Shown here: one piece after another, positions 44,446 through 53,965 of the stretch
Layout: every line of letters begins with the position of its first letter
How positions within the stretch are numbered: position 1 is the first letter of the stretch
Assembly (NCBI GenBank): GCA_963693315.1
Contig: OY856186.1
Location: 374,219,418-374,283,417 of the forward strand
Source of the DNA: Diogma glabrata
Taxonomy: Eukaryota; Arthropoda; Insecta; Diptera; Cylindrotomidae
Length of the DNA stretch: 64,000 bases
Direction: 5' to 3'
Translations under genes and position numbers: made by a program
Notes under the pieces: model-generated
Database searches by the model: none
Told to the model about the DNA's origin: nothing
The model's input: only the letters and a program-made list of their open reading frames with translations

Positions 44446-45043
44446 CCGGCAATAAAAGAGTTTTCTGAAAATAAAGTCACAAAAGTGAACATATATGTAA
44501 TTCTTTATTTAATACAATTTTATTTGTAATATATGAATGTTATGGTATTTTTGATTTTCATATTATAATTATTCTTTCTTACAAATTAATGTTATTTTTA
44601 TTTTGACATTTATTCATAATTTTTTTTTAATAATCTTTATTATATTGTAACGTAGAGCAACTCGGCCATTGCTTATATTCGGTTCGACCTCTAGATTTAA
44701 TAAACTTAAACAATGGATTTTCTTTAGGTTATAAATATTATTCGTCCATTTATCTTATTCCTCTTTCTTAATCAGTTTACTATTATTTTTTTCACATTGT
44801 GTAAATTATTTATGACTGTCTCATATAATTATACCGTATCACTGCTATATTATCAATAACTTCTGTCACCGTTAATGTTAAACTAGCTGTATCGTTTATT
44901 TTGAACTAATCTATCGCTAACGCAACTTTTTTTATCCTAGTCAAAAATTAAATAGCAAAAAACATAACACAATCTTCGAAACATCGCACCCAGGTGTGAA
45001 ATAAGTTTTTATTTACTGTGCAATTGCTTGTTCGAAGATATGC

Positions 45044-45046
<3 letters not shown>

Positions 45047-45096
<50 letters not shown>
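45047..45096. repeat. (TA)n, left of hAT-D
   Basis: Uninterrupted TA dinucleotides; the same run resumes at 48058-48137 after the element, so hAT-D is inserted in one TA microsatellite. Confidence 0.9.
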
Positions 45097-45100
<4 letters not shown>

Positions 45101-45865
45101 GCCGGGACGAGGCTTAATTACGCCCTAGGCAAGAATAAGATTTGACACCCCTACCCTCGTCTCCCCTCAACAGAGTTGGTTTGTTTTAAACACTTTAAAA
45201 TGATGTTCAAAACAAATTGGTTTTTATTCCAAAAAAACAATGTTTTAAACAAAAATTGTTATTTTTAAATATAGCAATGTTACTTATTTGTGTTTCAATT
45301 GAACTGTTGCATAATGTGGTATTTTATCGTTTTTAATACATTTACACCTAATACGCCATTAAAATTTTGAAAGTTTTTAAAAGAAATCACATGTCAAAAC
45401 ATTTGTACAAAAGTGCTGGCGGATCTGGTATTCGATTGCCGACAAACGCAATTCGTTTAATTTCTAAATAAAAAGTGACAAATATGTGTCATTACTGTGA
45501 ATCAAAAGGAACATCCTAGTTCTGAAAAGAAAATTATAGATTCGGTGCGAGATTTGTAAAATTAGGTTACATATTTCATCTCATTGTTGATTGACTTGAC
45601 GTAATGTTTTCCATTACATTACTTTTTCAATAAAAAATGTTGTGTTTAAGAATTTACAAAATGTGTCACAACAATACATAGATGCTTTTTAAGACGTATA
45701 TTCCACAACTACATGCATTCTAAGATGTTGACGAACACTTTCTTTAAACTTTTAGGGATTGGACGCCCCAGTAACGACATGATTTGGATTTTTTGGTCAT
45801 TTTAGCAGCCCTGTGAATAAGTACGAATATGGAAACAGTTACAACATGATTTGAATTTATTAGAA

Positions 45866-45873
45866 CTTGTGAT
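45866..45873. repeat. hAT-F target-site duplication, left (CTTGTGAT)
   Basis: Exact 8-bp match to 46819-46826. Confidence 0.8.
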
Positions 45874-46818
45874 CAGTTTTACAAAAGGAAAAAAAATCGT
45901 AACGTTATATGCGTTTCGTTTATATGCATTATATTTATTTTTGCGGTACGTTATTTCGTTATGGAACAGACAAATATTTTTTCTTTTTTAAGTGTTCCGG
46001 TTGGGATTCGAACTCGTAACCTCATCAGTGCTAGAGTGAGCTCAAATCTATTCATTTCGCTACCAATGCGATGATATTTTGAAGTTGAGACTTCATCATC
46101 ACTCTATTTACTTAAGTTGAATTCTCAATTGTCATTAGACTTCTATTTTCCGGATATATTTTAACATTATTTTTGGGATTAAATCTCTAGACAACACTAT
46201 TGTGTGAGGTGTGAGGTGTAATATTTCTATATTATAGGCCACATTTTAAGTCACGTGTATAGTCATTATTGATTGCTTCCAGTCAATGTGAAATCAATAA
46301 GCGACACTTAGTCAATTATTTCATATATTGGCTTGCATATTAGACAACATTTTGGGGAATTTTAATTATTCGGGATTTTTATGAGCAAGTAAACTCAAGA
46401 GAAGTAATTTGAATTTTTCAATTCAAGGGTATGGTTGGAAATATCTCCGTAAAAAAAAAATCTGTTTTTCTTTTTTACGTGTTTTGGTTGGGATTCGAAC
46501 TCCTTACCTCATCAGAGTGAGATCAAATCAAAAATTTACAAAATGCTTAATATTTTGCCACAAATATCAAAATAATTTTAGAACTACCAAAATCTTTAGA
46601 TAAAGCGTGCACATACATTAAAAAACAGCAGATATGTCGGATTTTATATAATCGATATTTGCAAAATCGTTCAAAAAGCGAAATAAAATATTTACGTTAT
46701 CGTTACGTTTTATGTTATTGTCACCAGATGAATTTTTAATACGATACGAAAGTAATTAACAACGCTACTTAAGTTCGTTATTTCATTTTTACGTTACAAG
46801 TAACGTTTTGCAGCACTG
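45874..46818. mobile_element. hAT-F: 945-bp non-autonomous element carrying tRNA-like units
   Basis: The left end CAGTTTTACAAAAGG and right end (reverse complement) CAGTGCTGCAAAACG agree at about 11 of 15 bases, and CTTGTGAT is duplicated. Subterminal ACGTTA/TAACGT motifs are frequent on both sides, echoing hAT-C. The middle, 45985-46540, is two partial tRNA-like units head to tail. No transposase. Confidence 0.8.
45985..46540 (-). repeat. Two head-to-tail tRNA-like units inside hAT-F
   Basis: B boxes (reverse complement of GGGATTCGAACTC) lie at about 46003 and 46493, a 490-bp period. The first copy retains an A-box half near 46051-46066 (TTCATTTCGCTACCA complement). Landmarks such as TTTTGGGGAATTTTA and GTATGGTTGGAAATATCTC are shared with the 40.2-42.8 kb array. 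Confidence 0.75.
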
Positions 46819-46826
46819 CTTGTGAT

Positions 46827-47930
46827 GCAAAAACCCATTTCCACGTGTTTAGTCAGCATTTATGACATCGTTACATTACGTTGCTGTGTAACTATATCCA
46901 AATGCACTTTTTAATGAAAATTTCATTGTTTTAGAAAACAAAGAAAATGAATCGGCATCACTTTCGTCGAAGAAATTTGCTACTAAAATTTTCCACATTT
47001 TATAAATTATGTACCAAATTAACTCTGTTCTGTGCAACATTTTCTATGAATGATTTTTGTGAAAAATTATCTGACGCTAAGCGAGTGACCACTGCCACTT
47101 GTTTAGATTCCAATTTATTTGGACTAAAAGTGAAATAAAGTAATTTATATTTTGAAATCAATCTCAACGTCAGTAGGAATTGAGCGCGTCTTTTATAAAT
47201 TTGGCTTGGTACATAGGAAACTACTAGCCCAATTTTATACGGACTCCTAGTTTTTATTAATCAACAGTTTGAAATATGTACCTATGAAACCGATGGTGTT
47301 GAGTTTTTTTAAATGCAAATATATATTTTAAATTGAAATAAAAATATACTGCTTTTGAATATGAAAAATCTTGTTGTTTTCAATCTTTTGTTAAAGATTA
47401 TACTGTTTCACCCAACCAATATTCTTATGTGGATGATATGAATATTGTAATCCGTAATTTATAATCGTCAAAAACTCTATTTCTTTATTTAATCAAATTT
47501 GAAACATGCATCAGGTCATTTGGGACTCAGGTTAAACATAGGTCACAGGTTTTTTATCATAATTAAAACTTCTGAAGTTTATGTTAGCCAATAAAAACAA
47601 AAATGTCATTAGATTGAAGGATAAATTATTCTTTGGCATCTTGCATGGGACAAATATTTGAGAATATTCAAGAAATCTAGAGAAGTTTAAAAAAGATTCT
47701 TAACAATCGTCGCAAAATCTTGAGAATCTTACCGAATCTCTTGAGAATTTCAAAAAATCTTGAGTAGATTGGGACATACAGAGTTTCTTCAGATAATCTA
47801 GGGAATCATGAGAATCTTGTAAATATGAAGACAACCTTAGAAATCTTTAGAGAACCTTTAAATAATCTTACAATATTTAGGATACCTATTTTCTTTCTGA
47901 TTTTTCACTCCAATTAGATATTTTAATTTA
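46827..47930. other. hAT-D interior, no readable gene
   Basis: AT-rich. Around 47640-47880 an imperfect AGAATCTTGAGAAT-type quasi-repeat with GAGAATCTT/AAATCTT recurs every 20-40 bases. Confidence 0.4.
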
Positions 47931-48053
47931 AAACAAAAAAAACCGAATCGTAGTATAAAATATATTAAATACAAAAAATGTGTTCTCAATTTCTGCGCCC
48001 TTCAAATAAAACGCCTTAGGCGAGTGCCTAGTTTGCCTACCCCTCGTCCCGGC

Positions 48054-48057
<4 letters not shown>

Positions 48058-48137
<80 letters not shown>
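48058..48137. repeat. (TA)n, right of hAT-D
   Basis: Continuation of the TA microsatellite into which hAT-D inserted. Confidence 0.9.
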
Positions 48138-48140
<3 letters not shown>

Positions 48141-48284
48141 AACTCTATTTGTGAACTTTAAGCATTGACCACGGGAGTACGTCACATGAATGAGGAGTAT
48201 TCCATCAGCTAGATTATTAGTAGCCTAGTTTTAATTATGTTTTTCAAATTTTAAAAAAAATAAATTTTTTATTTTGTTTCTATT

Positions 48285-48545
48285 TTCCACATATTATCAT
48301 GAAATATTAACATATATCATATTTTATTATATGATAAGATTTATTGTCTAAATATCCAACATTTGAAAAACCATAAAAGAAAATGTTTATCCAATTATAA
48401 AAAGCGTTTAATACTTGAACGCATGTTGACCCCACAACAAGATCTTAAAAGTTCTCTATGTGTTGGTGTGACAGTAAAACATCTTCTAATTTCTGTTACA
48501 CAACACTTCGTATATTAAAACAAGTATTGCATTGATTTTTGAATA
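48285..48545 (+). repeat. Dispersed CCTATCA-hairpin repeat family, copy 4
   Basis: TATTATCATGAAATATTAAC and TATTATATGATAAGATTTA form the degraded stem, followed by ACTTGAACGCATGTTGACCC, AAAAGTTCTCTATGTGTTG and CTTCTAATTTCTGTTACAC. It lies near the right end of hAT-A. Confidence 0.65.
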
Positions 48546-48627
48546 TATTATCTTACAATATAATTTAATTTGAGGGCGCCATTTACCTAATCTGCACCCG
48601 GCGCTGAAATAGCTTGATCCGGCACTG

Positions 48628-48775
48628 GTTGGCACATACGCTATTAATTACGCCACTGAGGTGATGATTATTTCAAAGTTGAAAGTTCAACTTCACTTAT
48701 TTATTTGCTTAAGTAGAATTTCTCCACTGTCAATAGACTCCCTTATTTTGGAAATGTTTTTAAATTAAATTAGAC
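48628..48775 (-). repeat. tRNA-like repeat unit, right half, split by hAT-A
   Basis: Starts with the duplicated GTTGGCAC, then the A-box side (reverse complement of ATTAATTACGCCACTGAGGTG), AAAGTTGAAAGTTCAACTTC and GTAGAATTTCTCCACTGTC, as in the other units. Confidence 0.7.
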
Positions 48776-49340
48776 TAAGAGCCCGCGACGGCCAGACCTT
48801 CGTTATTTTATAAAAGCTGAAAGTTTCTCTGCGCAAACCCCCTACTCAGGGAGGAACGATTAGGGACATATTATGAAGTTTGGATCATGGTAGCTTTGGC
48901 AGGGAGCAGGTAACAAAGGGGCCTCCAAAGTTTCGTGAAAGTATAAAAGGTAAGTTTTTTTATATATTCTTCGGGATAGCATTAGAAGTCACCTCACGCA
49001 TTGCCAGACACTTACTATCGTGGCAACCCCCTGCCAGACACCCTTAAACTTTATCAATTTGTTAAAGTTTAAGGGTGTTTGGCAGGAGGTTACCACGATA
49101 GCAAGTGTCTGGCAATGGGTGACGTCACTTCTAATACTATCACGATGAATATATAAAAAATTACCTTTTATACTTTCATGAAACTTTGAAGGTCCCTTTG
49201 TTACCTGCTCCCTGCCAAAGCTACTATGATCCAAACTTCATATGTCGCTAATCGTTCCTACCTGAGTAGGGCTATGCGCAGAGAAACTTTCAGCTTTTAT
49301 AAAACAACGAAGGTCTGTCCGTTGCGGGTTCTTGCTCTGT
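48776..49340. repeat. 565-bp near-perfect palindrome
   Basis: Arms of about 270 bases, from AGAGCCCGCGACGG to CTTAAACTTTAT, pair with 49070-49340 around a ~10-base loop (ATCAATTTGT, centre ~49062). Mismatches are sparse, e.g. in TCTTCGGGATAGCATTAGA against TCTAATACTATCACGATGA. The 81-codon frame at 48989-49234 is a by-product. It directly abuts the tRNA-like unit. This is a full-palindrome MITE or foldback element; no clear target duplication was found. Confidence 0.85.
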
Positions 49341-49890
49341 ATGGGAATTTTTTCTAAAAATGTTTAGTTTCCGCAACTGGTATCACTGAATATGATTTTT
49401 AACAATGGCTGGATTTTTAAAAAACATATGCTATGTTTAGTAACAGTACAAGAACACTACAGTACAATTCCTGTTTTAATGTCCTGTAGTTGTAACGTGA
49501 AAAAATTTCTCTGCTAAAAAAATTCTTACAATTTATTTGCCTGCCAATGCCGCCATAACATAGTTTTAGAAATAATTTCAGACTGAGTTCATAATAATTT
49601 TACTGAAAATGACAAACCAAACATTGAGAATCCAGAATACCAGATTTCAATAAAATCAGACATCAGATTTTAATAAAATTTGTTTATCATAAACAACCAT
49701 AAAAATAAAACAATTTTTTTAAATTTTTTATTAAAAAAATTAAATTTAGTCTTGTGTTAGCAATCTTATGTAAGCAAGCCGTTGGGTAATAAACATAAAA
49801 CATAAAATTAAAAGTCAATGAACAAAACAGAAATGAAATTAAATTATTTCTAAAAATATAAATAAATAATTTTTTATTAAAAAATTATTA
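49341..49890. other. Possible solo or 5' LTR remnant region
   Basis: No coding signal. If the leader at 49899 is real, the LTR would lie here, but I cannot find a matching partner in the window. Confidence 0.25.
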
Positions 49891-49898
49891 CTACTAAA

Positions 49899-50123
49899 CT
49901 ACATTGGTGACTCCGACGTGATAAACAAACCAAAATAAAATAATTCTTCACAATCATACAGAAAAACGAGCAATGCCATTTAAATCGAAATCAAAATATT
50001 TTTTTTCAAAAACCAATCAAGAGAAGCAAAAGTTCAAGACCATCAAGAAAACAATAAATAGAATGTATTATTATTACATAAAAGCAATTTCGTTTGCAAG
50101 GTTTTACCAAAATTAAAATATTA
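49899..50123 (+). other. Candidate LTR-retroelement leader and decayed gag start
   Basis: CTACATTGGTGACTCCGACG resembles the sequence just inside the 5' LTR of many insect LTR elements (TGGTGACxCCGACGTGAT). An ATG at 49974 gives MPFKSKSKYFFSKTNQEKQ... for about 50 codons before a stop, in the position expected for gag. No repeat partner was found. Confidence 0.3.
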
Positions 50124-50820
50124 TTTTTTGGGATATTTAATGGGTCACCTAACAACCACTTTATTACCAGTATAGACGGCAGTGTGGATTGAATCAAACA
50201 AAAATTTAATTGGAAAAGACAACCCAAGGTTGGTTGTACTGAAAAAACATTTTATGGGAAAACATAAAAAACCACAAAAAAATTTGGGCTACCCAATGCT
50301 CCAACTAATCTAAGCCAATGTTAATTCATCTAAAACTGCATTTTGAGGTGAAGAATACTTGTTTATTCGAATCATTTCCAACCAAAAACTTGTTTCAAAT
50401 TTATAATATTAGTTGACAATTACGTGGGCGCTCAAATTTTGTAGGGCGGTGCAGTAGCATTCCTAAATTAACTTTTTTTATTTCCTCAACCAACCGCAGC
50501 TGCAGCTGATCACGGCTACTAGTGTCTAGTTGGGTTTATTGTTTTAGATCATATCCGAAACATATCCCGCACCAAGTACCTTTCGTTTTATAATGTGGAT
50601 AAACGATTTAAAATGATATATGTGTTAGTTTGCAACTGTTGTTTTATGTTGTAAAATGCATGCAACCTTAATAATAGTCATATTTTCTGGCTGTGAAACA
50701 ATCAAAATTAATTTGAAAATTTTTTGTCATAGTTTTATTTTAATTTAACCCAATGAAAATCTCAAAAATGTAATGACATCATTCAATTTCACCAATTATA
50801 CTAATAACAAATAGTTATAC
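50124..50820. other. Interval without a supported gene
   Basis: GGGCGCTCAAATTTTGTAGG (50427-50446) resembles the subterminal GGGCGCTCAATTTATCACG of hAT-B and may be a stray fragment. Nothing else is recognised. Confidence 0.3.
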
Positions 50821-50826
50821 GTCTGG

Positions 50827-50888
50827 CCTACTGCGATATTAAAAATTATCAAATAAATTTTGAAATAATTCACTGTTATCGCAGTAGG
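50827..50888. repeat. Short hairpin with CCTACTGCGATA arms
   Basis: CCTACTGCGATA (50827) pairs perfectly with TATCGCAGTAGG (ending 50888) over a 38-base AT-rich loop. Confidence 0.8.
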
Positions 50889-51049
50889 CGATATAATTCA
50901 TAAAAATATATAAAGAAATGAAAAATGGCAAAACATTTTCTAAACGAATTCCCTGGTTCGTTGATAAATGAATTCTCATAATTTTTTTGAAAATACACTT
51001 GCTTTCGAAAATTTTGGCAAAAAATTATGGATTTATTACAACATTCAAC

Positions 51050-51120
51050 ATATTTCTTACAAACTCAAAAATCGCCTTTTTTGTTGCGCAACAAAATTAA
51101 TTACTACAACAATTAATTAA
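51050..51120 (+). repeat. GGCGCAAC-family fragment
   Basis: CAAAAATCGCC, TTGTTGCGCAACAAAAT and ACTACAACAATTAATTA resemble the units at 9.6 and 52.5 kb. Confidence 0.35.
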
Positions 51121-51976
51121 AAAATTTTCTCCTTTTTTACTTTCACCACAGAATATTGTATTTAAATATTACAAAAATATTACAATTCTACAATATTTAA
51201 AATACAAAATTATTTTGAATGCATTTCAAGAGAAACTATCTCCCATCTTCAGCTAAATTAATTACGCTATCTTGTACCGCCGCTCGTTAAACGTATCTGG
51301 AAACAAAGAATAACAAATATAATTGAAGTTGAAATAATATATTCATCCTTAGTTTTTAAAATTGCAACCACAATTGTTCCAAAAAAATTGTATATTCAAC
51401 CAATAATCCCTATAACACTAGAAAATTGTAGTAATAGTTATTAAATTAATGTAAGTAATTTAAATGATTTCAATTTCCTTATATTAAAATTCTTCAGTAA
51501 AATAACAATTGTCATACTTAACGGATTCCATTGATAATACAGATTTAAAACATATTCACCAAAATGAGTGCATCTAGTTTTTTTCATTTAATTTTGAAAA
51601 GCATAGTCAACTTTCAGGTTGGTAGTATCTGTTTTTTGAAATTTGTTCTTCTTGACAGTTGTCATTAATGGCATGCTTTGCTATATAAGCAATGCAGTTT
51701 TTATATATATTCTTTTTTTTTCAATACTAACTTTGTTATTGTTGGTGATCTAAAATATTATATTTCAATGTATAAATAAGTTTCAAGAAATTACCAAAAT
51801 AAAGAATTATAAGTTAAATTAAAGGTTTTAGTTCGCTTTATAGTGGAATTTTTCATTGTCATCAATCAGTGAAAGTGTGGTTATGGTTATTGAAACTGGC
51901 GTTTGTGCTAATTAATATGTGTTCTTCCTCATAGCACACTTGTTTTTTAGATGATAACGTATGATGACATCCTATA

Positions 51977-52193
51977 CTCATTTCATCGAATATAGCCTGT
52001 TTCGGGCAGAAATATAATCAATTACCAGTTATTTAATCGAATATAGCCTTGTTAGGCAGACGTCATATAATCAATTATCACTATTTCATCGAATATAGCC
52101 TTTTTAGGGCGGATGTCACGATGCTCAATTATTATTATTGTCATCGAAATACGGCCCTTTTAGGCGAATATCAATATACTCAATTACCATCAT
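51977..52193 (+). repeat. ~55-bp tandem repeat, four copies
   Basis: Units start near 51977, 52030, 52082 and 52137: T(T)TCATCGAATATAGCC, a short spacer, AGGC or GGGC, then AT(A/G)(A/C)TCAATTA. The core GCC(T)TTTTAGGC is a small palindrome in each. Units differ at many positions, so the array is old. The 83-codon frame across it is not coding. Confidence 0.8.
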
Positions 52194-52374
52194 TTTCTTT
52201 GAAATACAATACTGATTCGTTGAGCAGCTATGCACATGGAGTTGTAGTTCCGGTATTTTTCAAAATTCAACGAACTTTAAATAATACAGTCCACTGCTAA
52301 TACTGGAAGTTGCAACGTTATCCATATATTACCATATTTAAGTCAACTATCGATTTTTTTTAAAATTATTATGA

Positions 52375-52490
52375 ATTAAAAATTATTAACAAGTTTAATG
52401 TACAGTAACATAGTCTTGTTTAATGTACAGTATTATAGTCTTTCGTATAGAGTAAATATACATTCATTTAACATCTAGAATCGATTTTTC
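52375..52490 (-). repeat. Fragment related to hAT-C
   Basis: The reverse complement shares AAGACTATGTTACTGTACAT, TAAACTTGTTAATAA and CTAGATGTTA(A/T)ATGAATGTA with 41280-41375 in hAT-C. A 35-bp block, TTTAATGTACAGTA(A/T), is locally duplicated. Confidence 0.6.
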
Positions 52491-52514
52491 TCAATCTCAA
52501 TCATTAATTTGCAT

Positions 52515-52870
52515 TATGTATATATTTTACCATTTAATTAAACAATCGCCTTTTCATTGGCGCAACAAATTCAGATGATTATTATTACAAATATGATAGA
52601 CTCGGAAGGGCGAACGTGCTCAGGAGTGGAATTTGGACTATCTTTTGGGTAAGAGACCTTTATATAATTTGGTTTCAATTCAATTTTGTAAATAAAGTAT
52701 ATTATTGGGGTGGATGTGACGGCCGTGGCTTCTTCGACTCAAAGGTCGTCAGAGTTTCTTTTTTAATTTTTTTATTTGGTCTGAATATTTTGAAAATTTG
52801 AGCATATCAGTTAATTTGTTCTGGAATGATGGGCATTCTCTTTCGGACTCATAAGGTTCGAGCTAGTTGG
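52515..52870 (+). repeat. Hairpin-ended dispersed repeat, copy D (3' end lost)
   Basis: CAATCGCC...TTGGCGCAACAAATTCA leads into CAGGAGTGGAATTTGGACT, GGTGGATGTGACGG and AAGGTCGTCAGAGTTTC, as in copies A-C. The terminal hairpin is not recognisable. Confidence 0.55.
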
Positions 52871-53156
52871 AATATAACATTGCTTGGTGCGCATTCTATC
52901 AGTTTGCGTCCTATTGATATAATCAATAGGTCTAGTCTCTATTAAAAACTGTTTCATGTGCATTGGAAATATTAAAGACTGGCCTATCGAAAAAATCCAA
53001 AGTATATTTTTTGCTTACACTGTTAAAATATTTTGAAATAAATTTTTTATATATGGCGCTGATGATGTAGGGAAAGCAATTTTTGAAATTTTATTTCGCA
53101 ATATGGCAGTTTTGAGTTTTGAGCTTACCCTTAAACATGCCAAAATTACAAAACAA
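52871..53156. other. Interval without a supported gene
   Basis: The 63-codon reverse frame at 53015-53206 runs into the following hairpin and has no support as a gene. Confidence 0.35.
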
Positions 53157-53290
53157 CGTTTTTTTGTTGTTCTTATGATACTAATTTTTAAAGATGGGCA
53201 TCTCATGTCAAAAATTTTTGTGTTAAACGCAAATATTTGGCCTTAGATGCCCATTTTCAAAAATTAATATCTTTAGAACAAAAACAAATT
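53157..53290. repeat. Imperfect hairpin (GATGGGCATC arms)
   Basis: TTTTTGTTGTTCTTATGATA + CTAATTTTTAAAGATGGGCATC pairs with the reverse complement of GATGCCCATTTTCAAAAATT + AATATCTTTAGAACAAAAAC, with some mismatches and a ~35-base loop. Confidence 0.7.
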
Positions 53291-53529
53291 CTTTCTTTAA
53301 ATTAATAAAAATAAAAGTCATAAAATGCTTGACCATCGCGCTTTTTTTAAAAATTTATTTCATAATAATTTTAACGGTGTCATCAAAAAGTTAACTGTGG
53401 TTTTTAAATAGATAAACAGTCAATAACCTAACCAACACACACACACAATCAAAGTCCGTCCGAGTTTTAATTTCCAGAAATCTTTAAGACCACCGTTTTC
53501 TCAAATTAAACACTTTAAAACATATTTTA

Positions 53530-53965
53530 CAGTTTTATTTTATTTGAGCACTCAGCTTACTCCTCAAAATTGTATTCATAAATTAAAAGGTTTATAATTT
53601 CCATATCATTCTTCTTCGAAGAGTAATATTTTTAGATTTCACTCCTTTGAAGTTTTTATTTTATTTTTCATTTATTTTATTTTATTTGCAAAAGAATAAA
53701 ATTAGTACCTTATCGTTATCTTTTTTATGTATTTTTATAACAATACTTGCAAAAATTGAACAAAACATTCACAAATTATTTCATTTTTACGTTGGAAAGC
53801 ATCAATTTTGAAGCAAAAACTAAATCTGTGAGTATTTGAAAGAAAATATTTATTTCAATTTTGGAGTAAGAACGATATGTTTTTGTTTTTGTATGTTGGA
53901 GTGTTATATTTTTTTAAGTTACTCGCTCTGAAAGAACGCAGTAGAGGAGTGATAAAAGGAACTTT
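53530..53965 (+). repeat. Dispersed ~440-bp repeat, inverted copy at 61.2 kb
   Basis: Shares TTACTCCTCAAAATT, AGATTTCACTCCTTTGAAG, GGAAAGCATCAA, GAGTATTTGAA(A/G)GAAAATATT, AGTAAGAACGATAT and AAGTTACTCGCT with the reverse complement of 61205-61665. Ends are soft; I see no ORF or clear inverted termini. Confidence 0.65.

Larger units (their letters stand above)
45097..48057. mobile_element. hAT-D: element inserted in (TA)n, nested in hAT-A
   Basis: CAGAGCCGGGACGAGG is a perfect 16-bp inverted terminus at both ends. TATATATA on each side is compatible with an 8-bp duplication but cannot be told apart from the microsatellite. TTAGGCGAGTGCCTAG lies next to the right end and GCCCTAGGCAAG next to the left. 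It is split by hAT-F. No clear transposase is readable; a 63-codon frame at 46947-47138 is not recognisable. Confidence 0.8.
38558..48627. mobile_element. hAT-A: outermost nested hAT element (~10.1 kb with insertions)
   Basis: Left end CAGGGCCGGATCTACC and right end (reverse complement) CAGTGCCGGATCAAGC are imperfect inverted termini. GCACCCGGCGCC recurs near both ends, at about 38596 and 48597. GTTGGCAC flanks the whole. hAT features are the CAG-start termini, 8-bp duplication and a C-terminal dimerisation domain remnant at 44255-44445 on the + strand. Removing hAT-B, hAT-D and the RTE fragment leaves a core of about 2.4 kb, close to a normal hAT size. It sits inside a tRNA-like repeat unit. 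Confidence 0.85.

Noticed and set aside
47928..48185. Ile-Tyr repeat ORF
   Set aside because: Product of the (TA)n microsatellite beside hAT-D.
48989..49234. 81-codon ORF
   Set aside because: Lies across the centre of a 565-bp palindrome, so it is a by-product.
51977..52193. CRISPR-like regular repeat
   Set aside because: Eukaryotic context, repeats diverged and continuous rather than exact repeats with unique spacers; an ordinary tandem array.
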